64,000 bases of DNA from Rothia sp. (in: high G+C Gram-positive bacteria) (GCF_030540545.1 NZ_JAUNVZ010000005.1:124001-188000); one strand, 5' to 3'; counted from the first letter of the stretch, positions 1 through 9,968 are shown. Notes: generated by a model not told the origin, from the sequence alone. Made by a program: numbers and translations.

Positions 1-352
1 GCGACACGCGGGTGTGCGTGCGCATATTCCCTTTAAGGATACCGCGCGGCGGCAGTGCGGTGCTAGTCGAACGGTCACGTATCACGGTATATATGTGCCA
101 GCGGATGCGGGGCTCACGGGTACAGGCACCGGGGTGGCACTCAGCGGGGGGGGCGCCCTGCCCTCTGCCTGCCCTAGCACCGCCCCTGCCTCCTTACACT
201 ACTCCCCTCATCTACTAACGCCCCCGCACACGTACCCTAAATCCTGTTTTACGGGTATCCTTATGTAACGGACTGCGCCGGTTTAGGACCGGGCGCGGTT
301 TTGCCCTGTGCGGTGTCAATCTACCCGCACCCGATTGAAATGAGTTATAGCG
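1..352. other. Intergenic lead-in, no gene seen
   Basis: No convincing coding region is visible. It contains a run of G near 146-153 and a GC-rich stem at about 272-292 (GCGCCGG pairing with CCGGGCGC, one bulge) followed by GGTTTTG. This could be a weak rho-independent terminator for a plus-strand gene lying before the window. Short open frames here have no ribosome binding site and low-complexity translations, so they are not called. Confidence 0.4.
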
Positions 353-1627
353 GTGACTACTAAATCCGACGACATGCCAGTAAACCTCGAGCAGGCACGC
401 AAGTTCGGTCGCGTATCCGACGACGGCCACGTTTTTGTACTGGTAGATGGCGAGGAATTCGCTGTGGGCCAGCTGCCGAATGCTTCTGCTGACGAGGCTC
501 TGGCATACTTTGCCCGCAAGTTTGAAAATGTTCAGGCGCAGGTGACTCTGCTGGAGTCGCGCGTTGCCAATAACGCCCCGGCTGCCGAGCTGCAGAAGAA
601 CCTGGAATCCCTGGCGTCTATGGTGGCTGTGCGCAATATGGTGGGTGATTACGCCTCCCTGCAGCAGCGCCTGACCACCATTCACGAGAAGATTTCTTCC
701 CTGGGCGTGGCTCAGCGTGAGCGCCGCGAGGCTGAGCGTGAGCGCGGCCTGAAGCTGCGTGAAGAGATCGTACTCGAGGCGGAGAAGATTGTCGCTACCC
801 CCGAGGATCAGATTAATTGGCGTAATTCCTTCTCTCGCATGGGTGAGCTGTTCAACGCGTGGAAGCAGGCTCAGCGCACCGTGCACGTGCCCAAGGCTCT
901 GGAGGATGAGCTGTGGGTTCGTTTCCGTGCGGCTCGTACCGCTTTTGAGCGTAATCGTCGCGCGCATTTCAGCAAAATGGATGAGCACAATGATCGCGTC
1001 AAGCGCGCTAAGGAAGAGATTATTGCGCGCGCCGAGCAGATTCAGCACTCCACCGAGTGGGCTGAGACCGGTCGTGAATACGCGGCTCTGATGCGCTCCT
1101 GGCGTGAGATTCCGCGTGGTTCTCGCCAGAGTGATGATGCACTCTGGACTCGTTTCCGTGCCGCTCAGGATGTCTTCTTTGACGCTCGTGCCGCTGCTGA
1201 GGCCGAGCTGGATGAAAAGTACGCTGCGAACCTGGCTGTGAAGGAAGCTCTCCTGGTTGAGGCTCGTGCTCTGCTGCCGGTTGAGGATCCCAAGGCCGCC
1301 AAGGCTGCTTTTGCGAAGATTCAGGATCGTTGGGACGCAGCCGGCATGGTGCCCCGTAACGATGTGCGTCGCGTCAACTCTGAACTGGCGAAGATTCAGG
1401 CTGAGATTGACGGCGCCGAGCAGGCTAAGTGGAAGCGCACCGACCCGGCAAAGACCGCTCGTGCGAACTCCCTGCTGGCTCAGATTGAGCAGTCCCTGGC
1501 GGCTCTTGAGGCTGATCTGGCTGCTGCACAGGCTAGCGGTGACGCCAAGAAGATTGCCAAGGCCACCGAGGCTCTTGAGGCTCGTCGTGCGTGGGCTGCT
1601 ACCCTGCAGGGCTTTGAAGTTAAGTAA
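353..1627 (+). CDS. DUF349 domain-containing protein
   Basis: A 424-residue, charged, almost wholly helical protein with several DUF349 repeats of about 70 residues; the W-x(8)-F/W and WxRFRAA-type segments recur (for example VRFRAARTAFE and TRFRAAQDVFF). No signal peptide or membrane segment is seen, so it should be cytoplasmic. The family is widespread in Actinobacteria and has no established biochemical role. The GTG at 353 has no clear Shine-Dalgarno; an internal ATG at 374 is an alternative. The C-terminal third is an Ala/Glu/Lys-rich coiled-coil-like stretch. A strong terminator follows at 1668-1711, so it looks monocistronic. Confidence 0.85.
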   Translation: MTTKSDDMPVNLEQARKFGRVSDDGHVFVLVDGEEFAVGQLPNASADEALAYFARKFENVQAQVTLLESRVANNAPAAELQKNLESLASMVAVRNMVGDYASLQQRLTTIHEKISSLGVAQRERREAERERGLKLREEIVLEAEKIVATPEDQINWRNSFSRMGELFNAWKQAQRTVHVPKALEDELWVRFRAARTAFERNRRAHFSKMDEHNDRVKRAKEEIIARAEQIQHSTEWAETGREYAALMRSWREIPRGSRQSDDALWTRFRAAQDVFFDARAAAEAELDEKYAANLAVKEALLVEARALLPVEDPKAAKAAFAKIQDRWDAAGMVPRNDVRRVNSELAKIQAEIDGAEQAKWKRTDPAKTARANSLLAQIEQSLAALEADLAAAQASGDAKKIAKATEALEARRAWAATLQGFEVK

Positions 1628-1667
1628 CCCCCCAGTAACGTATATCTATACTTTAAACGTATAGTTG

Positions 1668-1711
1668 AAGGTCAATAATCTACCTAATCAGGTAGATTAT
1701 TGACCTTTTTT
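1668..1711 (+). terminator. Rho-independent terminator after the DUF349 gene
   Basis: A perfect 18-bp inverted repeat (AAGGTCAATAATCTACCT at 1668-1685 with its complement at 1690-1707) with a 4-base loop, followed directly by a T run to 1711. It lies about 40 bases after the DUF349 stop codon. Confidence 0.9.
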
Positions 1712-1756
1712 CATGCATATATTCGTTCTTCACAGTTTAAACATAGCTTTGTGCGG

Positions 1757-1906
1757 TAGAATAAACGAATGCCCGGTGTGTGGGGATAGAACGAACACTC
1801 TTCCCCACGCACCGGGCTCTTTGATGTGAAAGATACGGTCTATGCGAGATACCCGACTTATTTCGGTGCCACTTGAGCTACCGTTTTCGAAAGCTCCCTA
1901 GGTGGC
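1757..1906 (+). ncRNA. Possible small plus-strand transcript with leaderless mini-ORF and two hairpins
   Basis: A -10-like TAGAAT at 1757-1762 is followed, six bases later, by ATG at 1769 opening a six-codon frame (MPGVWG, stop at 1787-1789). A 15-bp stem with one mismatch overlaps it (GCCCGGTGTGTGGGG 1771-1785 with CCCCACGCACCGGGC 1803-1817), then a second imperfect stem at 1868-1906. Both stems are followed by GCTCTTT. No protein-size frame is present. It could be a small RNA, an attenuator with nothing downstream on this strand, or only a termination region for the facing genes. Confidence 0.35.
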
Positions 1907-1965
1907 TCTTTAGATAAATCTCGAATCAACTCTCCCTATATCTCCCAGCAGCGCTTTAGCCCAGA

Positions 1966-2517
1966 TTAGTCAATCTCTTCAAAGCCGCGCGCAATCTCAC
2001 GGCGCATATCATCCAGAGTGCGGGACATGGTCTTGGTCTGAGCAATAATCGGCAGGAAATTCGTATCCCCGCTCCAGCGCGGCAGCACATGCTGGTGCAG
2101 ATGATCGGCAATTCCGGCGCCGCCCACCTTACCCTGATTCATACCAATATTGAACCCGTCGGTACGCGCCACAGCACGCAGCACGCGCATTGCCCGCTGG
2201 GTCAGCTGCGCGATCTCAATGGTTTCTTCGGGGGTCGCCTCATCATAGAGCGGGATATGACGATAGGGGCACACCAGCAGATGACCCGGATTATAGGGGT
2301 AGAGGTTGAGCACCACAAAGGCGTGCTCACCACGGTAGACAATCAGCGAATCCTCGTCGCTGCGAGTGGGCGCGGTGCAGAAAGGGCAGGTTTCTTCCGT
2401 ATGGTCCTTCTGACCGCCGCTCACATAGGCGGTGCGGTGCGGGGTCCACAGGCGACCGAAAGAGTCGGGAGCTGCCGGGAGTTCAAAGTCATCTGTGACG
2501 GGTACATGTTCGCTCAT
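1966..2517 (-). CDS. HIT family hydrolase (Ap4A phosphorylase-like)
   Basis: A 183-residue histidine-triad protein. The signature HLHQHVLPRW lies near residues 139-148, the middle of the triad giving the nucleophilic histidine; a CPFC pair near residue 45 is a likely zinc site, and NLYPYNPGHLLV is the usual conserved HIT segment. Actinobacterial members of this type act on dinucleoside polyphosphates or adenylated substrates; the exact substrate cannot be read here. The start is ATG at 2517 without a Shine-Dalgarno, but TACACT sits at 2524-2529, exactly six bases upstream, so the mRNA is probably leaderless. Confidence 0.88.
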   Translation of the reverse strand: MSEHVPVTDDFELPAAPDSFGRLWTPHRTAYVSGGQKDHTEETCPFCTAPTRSDEDSLIVYRGEHAFVVLNLYPYNPGHLLVCPYRHIPLYDEATPEETIEIAQLTQRAMRVLRAVARTDGFNIGMNQGKVGGAGIADHLHQHVLPRWSGDTNFLPIIAQTKTMSRTLDDMRREIARGFEEID

Positions 2518-2523
2518 ACTTCT

Positions 2524-2529
2524 AGTGTA
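2524..2529 (-). promoter_or_regulatory. -10 box of leaderless HIT gene
   Basis: TACACT on the minus strand, six bases (AGAAGT) before the ATG. This spacing puts the transcription start on or beside the first base of the start codon. Confidence 0.5.
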
Positions 2530-2587
2530 TCGCCCGCCCGGCGCATCATCTAGTACCCGCGCCGGGCGAACACCACCATAGGAGAAC

Positions 2588-3133
2588 CTAGGCGCGCACC
2601 AGCTTAATCGTGCGCGTTACCCCCATCATGGTCATCGGGAACGAAATCGTACCGTCCTCATAGGTAAAATGCTTGGTCTTATCCAGCGAACGGAGCAGCT
2701 CCGCCTGCTGCTCCTCGGTGGCGATACTCTCTGACTCCCACGAGAAATTACCGCTGCCGCTGGCCACCGTGCCGGTCCAGAACGTCGCGGTCGTATCATC
2801 ACCCAGGTGGTAGGTGATCGTCATGGTGTTGTCTTCAATCGTGGCGGTCATATAGTTCTGATCATCAGAACGATTAGACTGAACCCATTCACCGTCCAGC
2901 ACCACTACGCTCTCTTCATTCTGCGCCTTGGGTTTATCCGCCGCAGGTGCCTCGGCAGCATTAGTAGAGGATGCGCCAGCCGACGCAGACTCAGTGGAGG
3001 CCGACTGGCTCGACGAGGACTGACTTGAGGAAGACTGCGATGCGCAGGCGCTCAAACCCAGGGTCGCCACCAGGGCAGCGGAAATAAAAACCTTCATAGA
3101 AGCCGAAGAAGTAAACATCATTGCTCTTTTCAT
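2588..3133 (-). CDS. Putative lipoprotein of unknown function
   Basis: About 181 residues. The N-terminus has a short basic start, a hydrophobic stretch and a lipobox (LSAC), then a Ser/Gln/Ala-rich linker and a beta-rich C-terminal domain with repeated TMTITYHL-like strands. This indicates a lipid-anchored extracytoplasmic protein. I do not recognise the family. The start is uncertain: ATG at 3133 (chosen), 3121 or 3097 all give a usable signal peptide; AGGAG lies 19 bases before 3133, too far to decide. The same-strand channel gene follows downstream only after a separate gap, so no operon is implied. Confidence 0.6.
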   Translation of the reverse strand: MKRAMMFTSSASMKVFISAALVATLGLSACASQSSSSQSSSSQSASTESASAGASSTNAAEAPAADKPKAQNEESVVVLDGEWVQSNRSDDQNYMTATIEDNTMTITYHLGDDTTATFWTGTVASGSGNFSWESESIATEEQQAELLRSLDKTKHFTYEDGTISFPMTMMGVTRTIKLVRA

Positions 3134-3219
3134 CTGTCGTTGAGTGATAACACTCCTACTATAGCGCCGATGTGCTCCCTCCCGCAGGTTCGCCGTCATT
3201 GCGAGCGAGGCTCAAGGCG

Positions 3220-4101
3220 TTACTCCCCCGCCGCGCCATCCGCCCGGCTATACTGCTCCATATCATCACCCTGGGCTATATCATCACCCTGCGATACGCT
3301 CTCCAAATGCGCCGCCGCCAGCTGCTGAATCAAAAAATCCTGACGCATAATAATCTGCTTCAGCTCCGTCACCTCACGTTCAATCTCCGCCACATCCGAC
3401 TTCGTGGCGGCGTGATCCTCCTCCGTAATACCGCTAATCTTCTCAATAATCCAGGTGGAAATCGTACCGATGACCATACCGAACATGCCCACCCCGTACA
3501 CCATCACCAGGGCCGCAAGAATACGCCCCGCAATCGTCACCGGGTATACATCCCCGTACCCAACCGTCGCCAGGGTGCACATCACCCACCAATACGCCAC
3601 CCACACGTCCGTAATCAACGCACCCGGGGCACCATCCTCCACCGCATACACGCCCAAGGCAGCCACAATAATAAAAATAATCGTGTACCCCAGCATGCGC
3701 ATCACAAACTCAGAGAGGCGCTTATACTGCCTGGTCGCCGTAATATTGATCATTGCCAACAGGCCCACAATCCTCCACGCCGGCAGCAACACCACCGCCA
3801 AATTCGGCAGATTATGGGTCACGAAATAAAAACGCTGCGGGCTCAAATACAGGCGCACCGCATAATCCACCGCAAACACCAGCCACAGCAGCACCTGCGT
3901 GAAAAGAAAAAGAAGCTCCACCTGGGGCAGCAGCGAAGAACTCAAAATCGGTACAGCATACACCACCAGATACATCAGCGACGCAACAAAAAGCGGGGTG
4001 TTGAGCTTCTCTTCCCACAGTCTCAGATTCTCATCGCCCCGACGCAAACGAAAACCCCCAGGCAAACGAAAACCCCGGCGGGCACTGGACGTATCGGGCA
4101 T
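3220..4101 (-). CDS. Voltage-gated-type potassium channel subunit
   Basis: About 293 residues. Hydrophobic segments in the order expected for a 6-TM K+ channel are visible, with the pore signature TLATVGYGDVYP (selectivity filter TVGYGD) followed by the S6-like helix GRILAALVMVYGVGMFG. A C-terminal coiled coil (ATKSDVAEIEREVTELK) probably assembles the tetramer. Basic residues before S5 (TRQYKRLSEFVMR) sit where a voltage sensor linker would be. ATG at 4101 has a strong Shine-Dalgarno (GAGGAGGAG, five-base spacing); the frame is open 70 codons further upstream but that part is low-complexity and lacks a site. Membrane protein; gating and conductance unknown. Confidence 0.85.
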   Translation of the reverse strand: MPDTSSARRGFRLPGGFRLRRGDENLRLWEEKLNTPLFVASLMYLVVYAVPILSSSLLPQVELLFLFTQVLLWLVFAVDYAVRLYLSPQRFYFVTHNLPNLAVVLLPAWRIVGLLAMINITATRQYKRLSEFVMRMLGYTIIFIIVAALGVYAVEDGAPGALITDVWVAYWWVMCTLATVGYGDVYPVTIAGRILAALVMVYGVGMFGMVIGTISTWIIEKISGITEEDHAATKSDVAEIEREVTELKQIIMRQDFLIQQLAAAHLESVSQGDDIAQGDDMEQYSRADGAAGE

Positions 4102-4337
4102 ACTCTCCTCCTCGACGTAAACCATACCGTACCCCCATTGTACTCGCGCGCACCCGCCGCACCCCAGTACGGGCAACCTACCCGCGCACTGTGCACCCCG
4201 TCCGCAATGCCCCCGCCGCAGCATACCCGCCGCCTCCTTCAAAAGCCTCGGCAGATACAGCAAACCCCCGCACCCGCCACGAGGGCGGGCACGGGGGCTC
4301 ACAGGCCACAACAGGTAGAGAAAACTACCGGATAAAA

Positions 4338-6371
4338 TTACTCAGCAGCCTCAGCGGAGGGTGCCGGGTCAGCATTCACACGGTTGCGGATATGCTCCAC
4401 AATACGCGCTACTGCCTCATCCACGGGCACGCCGTTCTCCTGCTTATTGCCACGGAAACGGAAGGATACAGCATTATTCTCTGCGTCCTCACCGCCGGCA
4501 ATCAGAATGAACGGCACCTTCTCGGTCGAGGCGGTACGAATCTTCTTCGTGAAACGATCCGAACCGTAATCAACCTCAACGCGCACGCCGTGCTCACGCA
4601 GCTTAGCGGCAATCTCACCCATGTAGTCATTGAACGCCTCAGCAACAGGCACACCAATCACCTGAACCGGGGCCAGCCACGCCGGGAACGCACCCGCGTA
4701 GTGCTCGGTCAGCACGCCCATGAAACGTTCAATGGAACCAAACTTAGCCGAGTGGATCATCACCGGTTCCTGAATGGTGCCATCCGCTGCCTGGTACTCC
4801 AGGCCGAAACGCGAAGGCTGGTTGAAGTCGTACTGAACGGTGGACATCTGCCAGGTACGGCCGATCGCATCCTTAGCCTGAACCGAGATCTTCGGGCCGT
4901 AGAATGCGGCTCCACCCGGGTCGGGTACCAGTTCCAGACCGGTTTCCTTCGCGACCTGCTCCAGGATTGCGGTGGCTTCTTCCCACTGCTCATCGGTGCC
5001 GATGAACTTATCCTTCTTTTCACCCTCGGTGTCGCGAGTGGACAGCTCCAGGTAGAAGTCGGTCAGACCGAAGTCCTCCAGCAGGGAGAGCATGAACTTC
5101 AGCAGGTGGCGCACCTCGTCCGGCGCCTGCTCCTTGGTTACGTACGAGTGGGAGTCATCCTGGCTGATCATGCGCACGCGGGTCAGACCCTGCAGCACGC
5201 CAGACTTCTCGTCGCGGTACACGGTACCGAACTCGAAGAAACGCAGCGGCAGCTCACGGTAAGAACGGCCACGCGAACGGTAAATCTCGTTGTGCATGGG
5301 GCAGTTCATTGCCTTCAGACGGTAGTTACCGTTGTCCAGCTCCATGGAGGGGAACATGCCGTCCGCATAGTAGGGCAGGTGACCGGAGGTGTAGAACAGG
5401 TCTTCCTTGGAGATATGCGGGGTACCCACATACTGGAAGCCTTCCTGAATGTGGCGAGCGCGCACATAGTCTTCCATTTCGCGCTTGAGCACGCCACCCT
5501 TGGGGTGAATCACGGGCAGACCGGGGCCAATGGTCTTCGGGAAGGAGAACAGATCCAGTTCCTTACCCAGGCGGCGGTGATCGCGACGCTCAGCCTCGGC
5601 AATGCGGTCCTTGTAGGCGACCAGCTCTTCCTTGGTGGGCCATGCGGTGCCGTAAATACGCTGCAGCATGGGGTTCTTCTCGGAACCGCGCCAGTACGCG
5701 CCGCCGGCACGCATGAGTGCGTAGCCGTTGCCAATCAGCTTAGTGTGGGGCAGGTGCGGACCGCGGCACAGATCCTTCCAGACGATCTCGCCGGTCTTGG
5801 GGTTGACGTTGTCGTAGATGGTGATTTCACCCTCGCCAACCTCGACGGAGGCGCCCTCGGCTGCATCTGCACCGGAGCCGGGGCCCTGGCTCAGAGAGAG
5901 CAACTCCAGCTTGTAGGGCTCGTTTGCCATTTCGGCCACTGCCTCTTCGTGGGTAACCACGCGGCGGCGGAACTGCTGACCGGACTTAATGATCTTGATC
6001 ATCGACTTTTCGATCTTCTTCAGATCTTCCGGGGTGAAGGGTTCGTTCACATCGAAGTCGAAGTAGAAGCCGTCGGTGATGTAGGGGCCGATGCCCAGCT
6101 TGGCGTCTTCACGGTACTGCTGCACTGCCTGTGCCATGACGTGAGCTGCGGAGTGGCGCAGCACGTTCAGTCCGTCGGGTTCGTGAATGTAGACCGGCTC
6201 TACGCTATCGCCATCTTCGAGGGCGTGGGAGAGGTCGACCAGGGTGCCGTTCACGCGTGCGACCACGATCTGCGGGTCGTGCGCGAAGAGCTCTGCGGCG
6301 GTTGCAGCGGTGACCTGCTGCGTTTCGCCTGCAACGGTAATGTTTTTTGCTGAATTGTCAGCGGCAGACAT
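4338..6371 (-). CDS. thrS: Threonyl-tRNA synthetase
   Basis: 677 residues, normal for a bacterial ThrRS. Order: N-terminal TGS domain, the editing/second additional domain, the class II catalytic core with [10 protein letters not shown] (zinc-binding Cys), [10 protein letters not shown] and the C-terminal anticodon-binding domain. It charges tRNA-Thr in the cytoplasm. ATG at 6371 is preceded by AAAGGAGACAT. An AT-rich -10-like TATACT (6478-6483, minus) could give a roughly 100-base leader with a GTGCCG/CGGCAC hairpin; no T-box features were seen. Confidence 0.97.
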   Translation of the reverse strand: MSAADNSAKNITVAGETQQVTAATAAELFAHDPQIVVARVNGTLVDLSHALEDGDSVEPVYIHEPDGLNVLRHSAAHVMAQAVQQYREDAKLGIGPYITDGFYFDFDVNEPFTPEDLKKIEKSMIKIIKSGQQFRRRVVTHEEAVAEMANEPYKLELLSLSQGPGSGADAAEGASVEVGEGEITIYDNVNPKTGEIVWKDLCRGPHLPHTKLIGNGYALMRAGGAYWRGSEKNPMLQRIYGTAWPTKEELVAYKDRIAEAERRDHRRLGKELDLFSFPKTIGPGLPVIHPKGGVLKREMEDYVRARHIQEGFQYVGTPHISKEDLFYTSGHLPYYADGMFPSMELDNGNYRLKAMNCPMHNEIYRSRGRSYRELPLRFFEFGTVYRDEKSGVLQGLTRVRMISQDDSHSYVTKEQAPDEVRHLLKFMLSLLEDFGLTDFYLELSTRDTEGEKKDKFIGTDEQWEEATAILEQVAKETGLELVPDPGGAAFYGPKISVQAKDAIGRTWQMSTVQYDFNQPSRFGLEYQAADGTIQEPVMIHSAKFGSIERFMGVLTEHYAGAFPAWLAPVQVIGVPVAEAFNDYMGEIAAKLREHGVRVEVDYGSDRFTKKIRTASTEKVPFILIAGGEDAENNAVSFRFRGNKQENGVPVDEAVARIVEHIRNRVNADPAPSAEAAE

Positions 6372-6571
6372 ATGTCTCCTTTGGGTTGGGTGCTCGCACG
6401 GTTCCCGGCGATACCAGGGCCAGGTGTGCCGGCGGCACGATCTCTACCCGCACTATACGGGTGCACGGGCACTTTCTAGTATACGTCTGTTCGCCCTTAC
6501 GCCGCCGCGCGAAGGGGAAAATGTGAGAAGAAGTAGGGGTTGGTGTGGGGGTGTAGACATAGGAGCGTTAA

Positions 6572-6794
6572 ACGGAAGTAACCCGCAGGGACTTGCACCT
6601 CAACCTGCGGGTTACTGTATTAAGCACTTCCGGGGGAACCAAGAAGGATTCCCCCGGAGGCTCTTTCCGTATGCGGTTGCCGTCAGGAGTTTTAGAACGT
6701 AAGAACGTTCTGTCAACCGCATGTAACTATTAAAGCGCATATACGCGAAAGTTCAAAGTACTGACCGAAATGTTACGTAACATTTCGGTTTTTT
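6572..6794 (+). ncRNA. Candidate structured non-coding RNA with terminator
   Basis: The 630-base gap between thrS and the oxidoreductase (both minus strand) holds a plus-strand array of stems: GTAACCCGCAGG 6578-6589 with 6604-6615 (12 bp); CTTCCGGGGGAA 6627-6638 with 6649-6660 (12 pairs, one G-U); ATGCGGTTG 6671-6679 with 6714-6722, enclosing AGAACG/CGTTCT; and finally a terminator stem plus T run. No plus-strand gene precedes it within 4.7 kb and no protein frame runs through it. It lacks the hallmarks of tmRNA, SRP RNA and RNase P RNA. The 5' end is a guess. Confidence 0.6.
6764..6794 (+). terminator. Terminator of the candidate ncRNA
   Basis: A perfect palindromic stem (ACCGAAATGTTAC with its complement, meeting at CG) followed by six T residues on the plus strand. 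The reverse orientation has no T run, so the direction is plus. Confidence 0.85.
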
Positions 6795-7001
6795 CTTTGA
6801 CACTCCCGCCCATATTCTGCCTTCTAACCTGTTTCCCAAGACCCGCATAATGCTCTGACCAGTATAAATACCTCAATGAGTCTAATCTACACAGAAAAAT
6901 CCACGGAAAATAATCTGCACGTGTCCAACACAAATTTTTCCTCAGAGTTGCACGGTACAGCCCAATCTGGTCAAACCTTCGGGTAAATAGAGAGAGGGTA
7001 C

Positions 7002-9968
7002 CTAGCGTGTAGCGCGCTCCAGAATCTGCAGAATATTCTGATAGCTACGACTGGTTGCTTCACTCATACCCTGCTCGCAGGTGCGGTTACTCGACGCATA
7101 CGCACGATAACGACCGGAGCGTGCCTGCTCAGCAGCACTAATCTCAGCGGCTTCCGCACGGGTAGCGCTCGCCGTCAACTCGGGGTGTAGCAGGCCGCGA
7201 TCACCAGCATAACCGCAGCAACCCCACCCGGCGGGGACATAGAGCTCATCGCTGACAGCGGCGGCAAGCTTTTCAAAATCACCCTGAATTCCCAGGTGCA
7301 CCATAGAACAGGTCGGGTGTACAGCCAGAGACTCAATCGGTGCCGTAACTTCCAAACACTCCAATAGATTATCCGCAGCAAAAGAGACAGCATCGATAAT
7401 CACCAAAGAGGCGTAATCAGGCTCAGAATCACCGCGCGCAATTCCGGCGGCATCGCGACCGAGCTGTTCAGCGAGCGCATGAGCAACCTTAGCCTGCATG
7501 ACCTGCAATCCTTCAGTACATGAGGAGGCATCGCAGACAATAGGCAGTCGGCCGTGATCGCTGGCTTCCCATAGGGCCGCGAGGGTCTTATCACTCATCG
7601 CGCTATAACCCTCGGTGTATCCCTTAGATTTCCAGGGGGTTCCACAGCAGAGCGAGGAAATGCCCTCGGGAATCACGTACCCAATTCCGGCGCGATCGCA
7701 CAGGGTCATAAAGGCACGGGTGGCATTCATATTATCGGACGTACCGGAATCGTCTACTCCCCCGAACATGGCGTTAACGCACGCCGGGAAGAAGACAATC
7801 TCCGGGTCGGAATCTGCGTGAGGGCGACGGGGTACGCCTCCTGCAGAAAGCTCACGCTTATAGGTGGGTACCAGGTCTTCACCGAAGAAAACGCGAGCCA
7901 CCTCGGCAGCACTTTTCACCGCGCCAGCGGGTAGATGCTTGGCAACGCTGAGCGCCACACCGGCACCGCGATCCATGAGCGACCAGTGCTTTGCTGCGAG
8001 AGACCAGGCACGAGAACCCAGCGCATCCTGGTTCTGAGCGCGGAGCGTGCGCACGAAATTACCCGTGTCGATACCCAGCGGACAGCGAGTGGCGCACATG
8101 CTATCCACCGCGCAGGTGTCGATGCCGTAGTACTCGTATTCGCGTTCCAGCTGCTCGGCAAGCTCGGTATTGCCTGCCAGGCGCGCGGCATTGATTTCTC
8201 GGCGCAGCACAATGCGCTGGCGCGGAGTCAGAGTGAGGTCTTTAGAGGGGCAGACGGGCTCGCAATAGCCACATTCCACGCAGGAGTTAATCTCTTCCTC
8301 AACGGGCGCGGCAACCTTTAGATCCTGGGCGTAGTCGCTCTGATCTGCAATGAGCACGCCGGGGTTCAGGAAGTTTACCGGATCAATGAGGCGCTTAATC
8401 TCTTCCATCACCGAGTAGAGTTCGTCACCGAATTGGCGGCGGACAAAAGGCGCCATAATACGACCGGTACCGTGCTCAGCTTTCAGGGAGCCCTGAGCAC
8501 CAAGAATCAGCTGCACCATATCCTCGGTGAATTCGCGGTATCGCACCAGCTGCTTGGGGTCGGTGAATTGCTCATTGAGCATAAAGTGAATATTTCCGTC
8601 CTTGGCATGACCGAAAATCACCGAATCCTTATAGCCGTGCGCATTGAACAGGGAGGTGAGTTCTTGGCAGGTTTCACCCAGAACATCCACGGGTACCACG
8701 ACGTCTTCAAGGAGGGCGTTGGTGCCGGTGGGGCGGTTACCGGCGACCGTGGTGTACAGGCCGCGGCGCGCCTGCCACAGGGCGTTACGTTCGGCAAGCT
8801 GCGAGGTCATTTCCACAGGAGAAACCACCGGCAGGGATGCAAACATGGGCGCTGCTTCGTGGGCAAGTTCCGCTAATTCTTCCTGGGTGTTTCCTTGGAA
8901 TTCGACGAGCAGCGCGGCGTGGTCACGCACGTCAATGGCGGCGAGCGCCTGGGCCGCCTGACCGGTACGCTGGGCAACGGAGATACTGGTGGCATCCAGC
9001 AGTTCAACGGTTGCCAGTTTATGGGCAACCAGTTCGGGTACGGAGCGGGTCGCGTCAATGAGGTTATCGAAGACCAGCAGGCCGGTAGAGACGGCTTTGA
9101 AAATGGGCAGGGTGCGATAGATTGCCGAGGCAACAAAGCCCAGGGTTCCTTCGGAGCCAATCATCAGGTGCGCCAGAATATCCACGGGTTTCTCGTAATC
9201 CACCAGAGAGTTCAAACCGTAACCCATGGTGTTCTTCATGGAGTATTGTTGGGCGATTATTGCCATGGACTCGGGGTTGTCCAGCACCCGGCGGCGCAGG
9301 CGCACAAGACCCTCGTGAATCTCAGGTTCCAGGGTTTTGAGGCGGCTATCAGCATTGGGGTCGGCGGTGTCGATGACGGTACCGCTGGGCAGAATAAACA
9401 CCATAGATTCCAGGGTGTTGTAGGTGTTGTATTCGGTGCCCGAGGACATGCCGGATGAGTTATTGGCAACCACACCACCAATGGTGCATGCTGACCAGCT
9501 GGCTGGGTCGGGGCCGAGTTTACGCCCGTAGGCTGCCAGCCGATTATTGACCGCCATGACGGTGGCACCGGGGCCCACGCGCACGCGGCGGCCCTCATCG
9601 AGCACCTCGATAGAGCGGAAATGCTTGCGGGTATCAACGAGCAGGGCGTCGGTGCTTGCCTGGCCGGAGAGGGAGGTGCCTCCGGAGCGGAAAGTGAGCG
9701 GTAGATTCAGGGCGGAGGCGGCACGGAAAATATCGGCAACCGCTTCGGTGCTGGCGGGGCGCAGGATTCCGGCGGGGACTAGCTGGTAGTGGGAGGCGTC
9801 GTGTGAAAGGGCTAGGCGGTCGAGGGCGCTGCGGGTGTTTTCCATGGCGCCTGCGCGGGTTTCGGCGAACAGACGCTCCATGGTGTGTTCATAGGGGCTG
9901 TGCAGTGCGGCGGCGGCATTGGTGACCGGGGATTGATGCTGATGGTGCCGAGTGTGGGTGAGGTTCAT
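7002..9968 (-). CDS. FAD-linked oxidase / Fe-S D-lactate (glycolate)-type dehydrogenase, fused two-domain
   Basis: 988 residues: a GlcD-like FAD-binding PCMH domain (LTFRSGGTSLSGQ near residue 95; TIGGVVANNSSG), an FAD-oxidase C-terminal domain, then a GlpC-like Fe-S module with two 4Fe-4S motifs (CVECGYCEPVCP near 565, CAVDSMCATRCP near 617) and CCG-type repeats (SLCCGTPWKSKG, HPTCSMVH, GCCGYAGDRG). Enzymes of this architecture oxidise D-lactate, glycolate or other 2-hydroxyacids and pass electrons to the quinone pool at the membrane face. The exact substrate is inferred only from the family. AAGGAAG precedes ATG at 9968. Stands alone. Confidence 0.88.
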   Translation of the reverse strand: MNLTHTRHHQHQSPVTNAAAALHSPYEHTMERLFAETRAGAMENTRSALDRLALSHDASHYQLVPAGILRPASTEAVADIFRAASALNLPLTFRSGGTSLSGQASTDALLVDTRKHFRSIEVLDEGRRVRVGPGATVMAVNNRLAAYGRKLGPDPASWSACTIGGVVANNSSGMSSGTEYNTYNTLESMVFILPSGTVIDTADPNADSRLKTLEPEIHEGLVRLRRRVLDNPESMAIIAQQYSMKNTMGYGLNSLVDYEKPVDILAHLMIGSEGTLGFVASAIYRTLPIFKAVSTGLLVFDNLIDATRSVPELVAHKLATVELLDATSISVAQRTGQAAQALAAIDVRDHAALLVEFQGNTQEELAELAHEAAPMFASLPVVSPVEMTSQLAERNALWQARRGLYTTVAGNRPTGTNALLEDVVVPVDVLGETCQELTSLFNAHGYKDSVIFGHAKDGNIHFMLNEQFTDPKQLVRYREFTEDMVQLILGAQGSLKAEHGTGRIMAPFVRRQFGDELYSVMEEIKRLIDPVNFLNPGVLIADQSDYAQDLKVAAPVEEEINSCVECGYCEPVCPSKDLTLTPRQRIVLRREINAARLAGNTELAEQLEREYEYYGIDTCAVDSMCATRCPLGIDTGNFVRTLRAQNQDALGSRAWSLAAKHWSLMDRGAGVALSVAKHLPAGAVKSAAEVARVFFGEDLVPTYKRELSAGGVPRRPHADSDPEIVFFPACVNAMFGGVDDSGTSDNMNATRAFMTLCDRAGIGYVIPEGISSLCCGTPWKSKGYTEGYSAMSDKTLAALWEASDHGRLPIVCDASSCTEGLQVMQAKVAHALAEQLGRDAAGIARGDSEPDYASLVIIDAVSFAADNLLECLEVTAPIESLAVHPTCSMVHLGIQGDFEKLAAAVSDELYVPAGWGCCGYAGDRGLLHPELTASATRAEAAEISAAEQARSGRYRAYASSNRTCEQGMSEATSRSYQNILQILERATR

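Noticed and set aside
4191-6353. A 720-codon open frame opposite thrS, and similar long antisense frames opposite zwf, sufB, priA and the RHS gene
   Set aside because: They are exact shadows of strongly conserved genes, have no ribosome site and give unrealistic composition. High GC codon bias keeps the opposite frame open.
6572-6794. Structured RNA considered as tmRNA, SRP RNA, RNase P RNA or 6C RNA
   Set aside because: No tag frame, no SRP tetraloop motif, no RNase P core and no C-rich loops were found.
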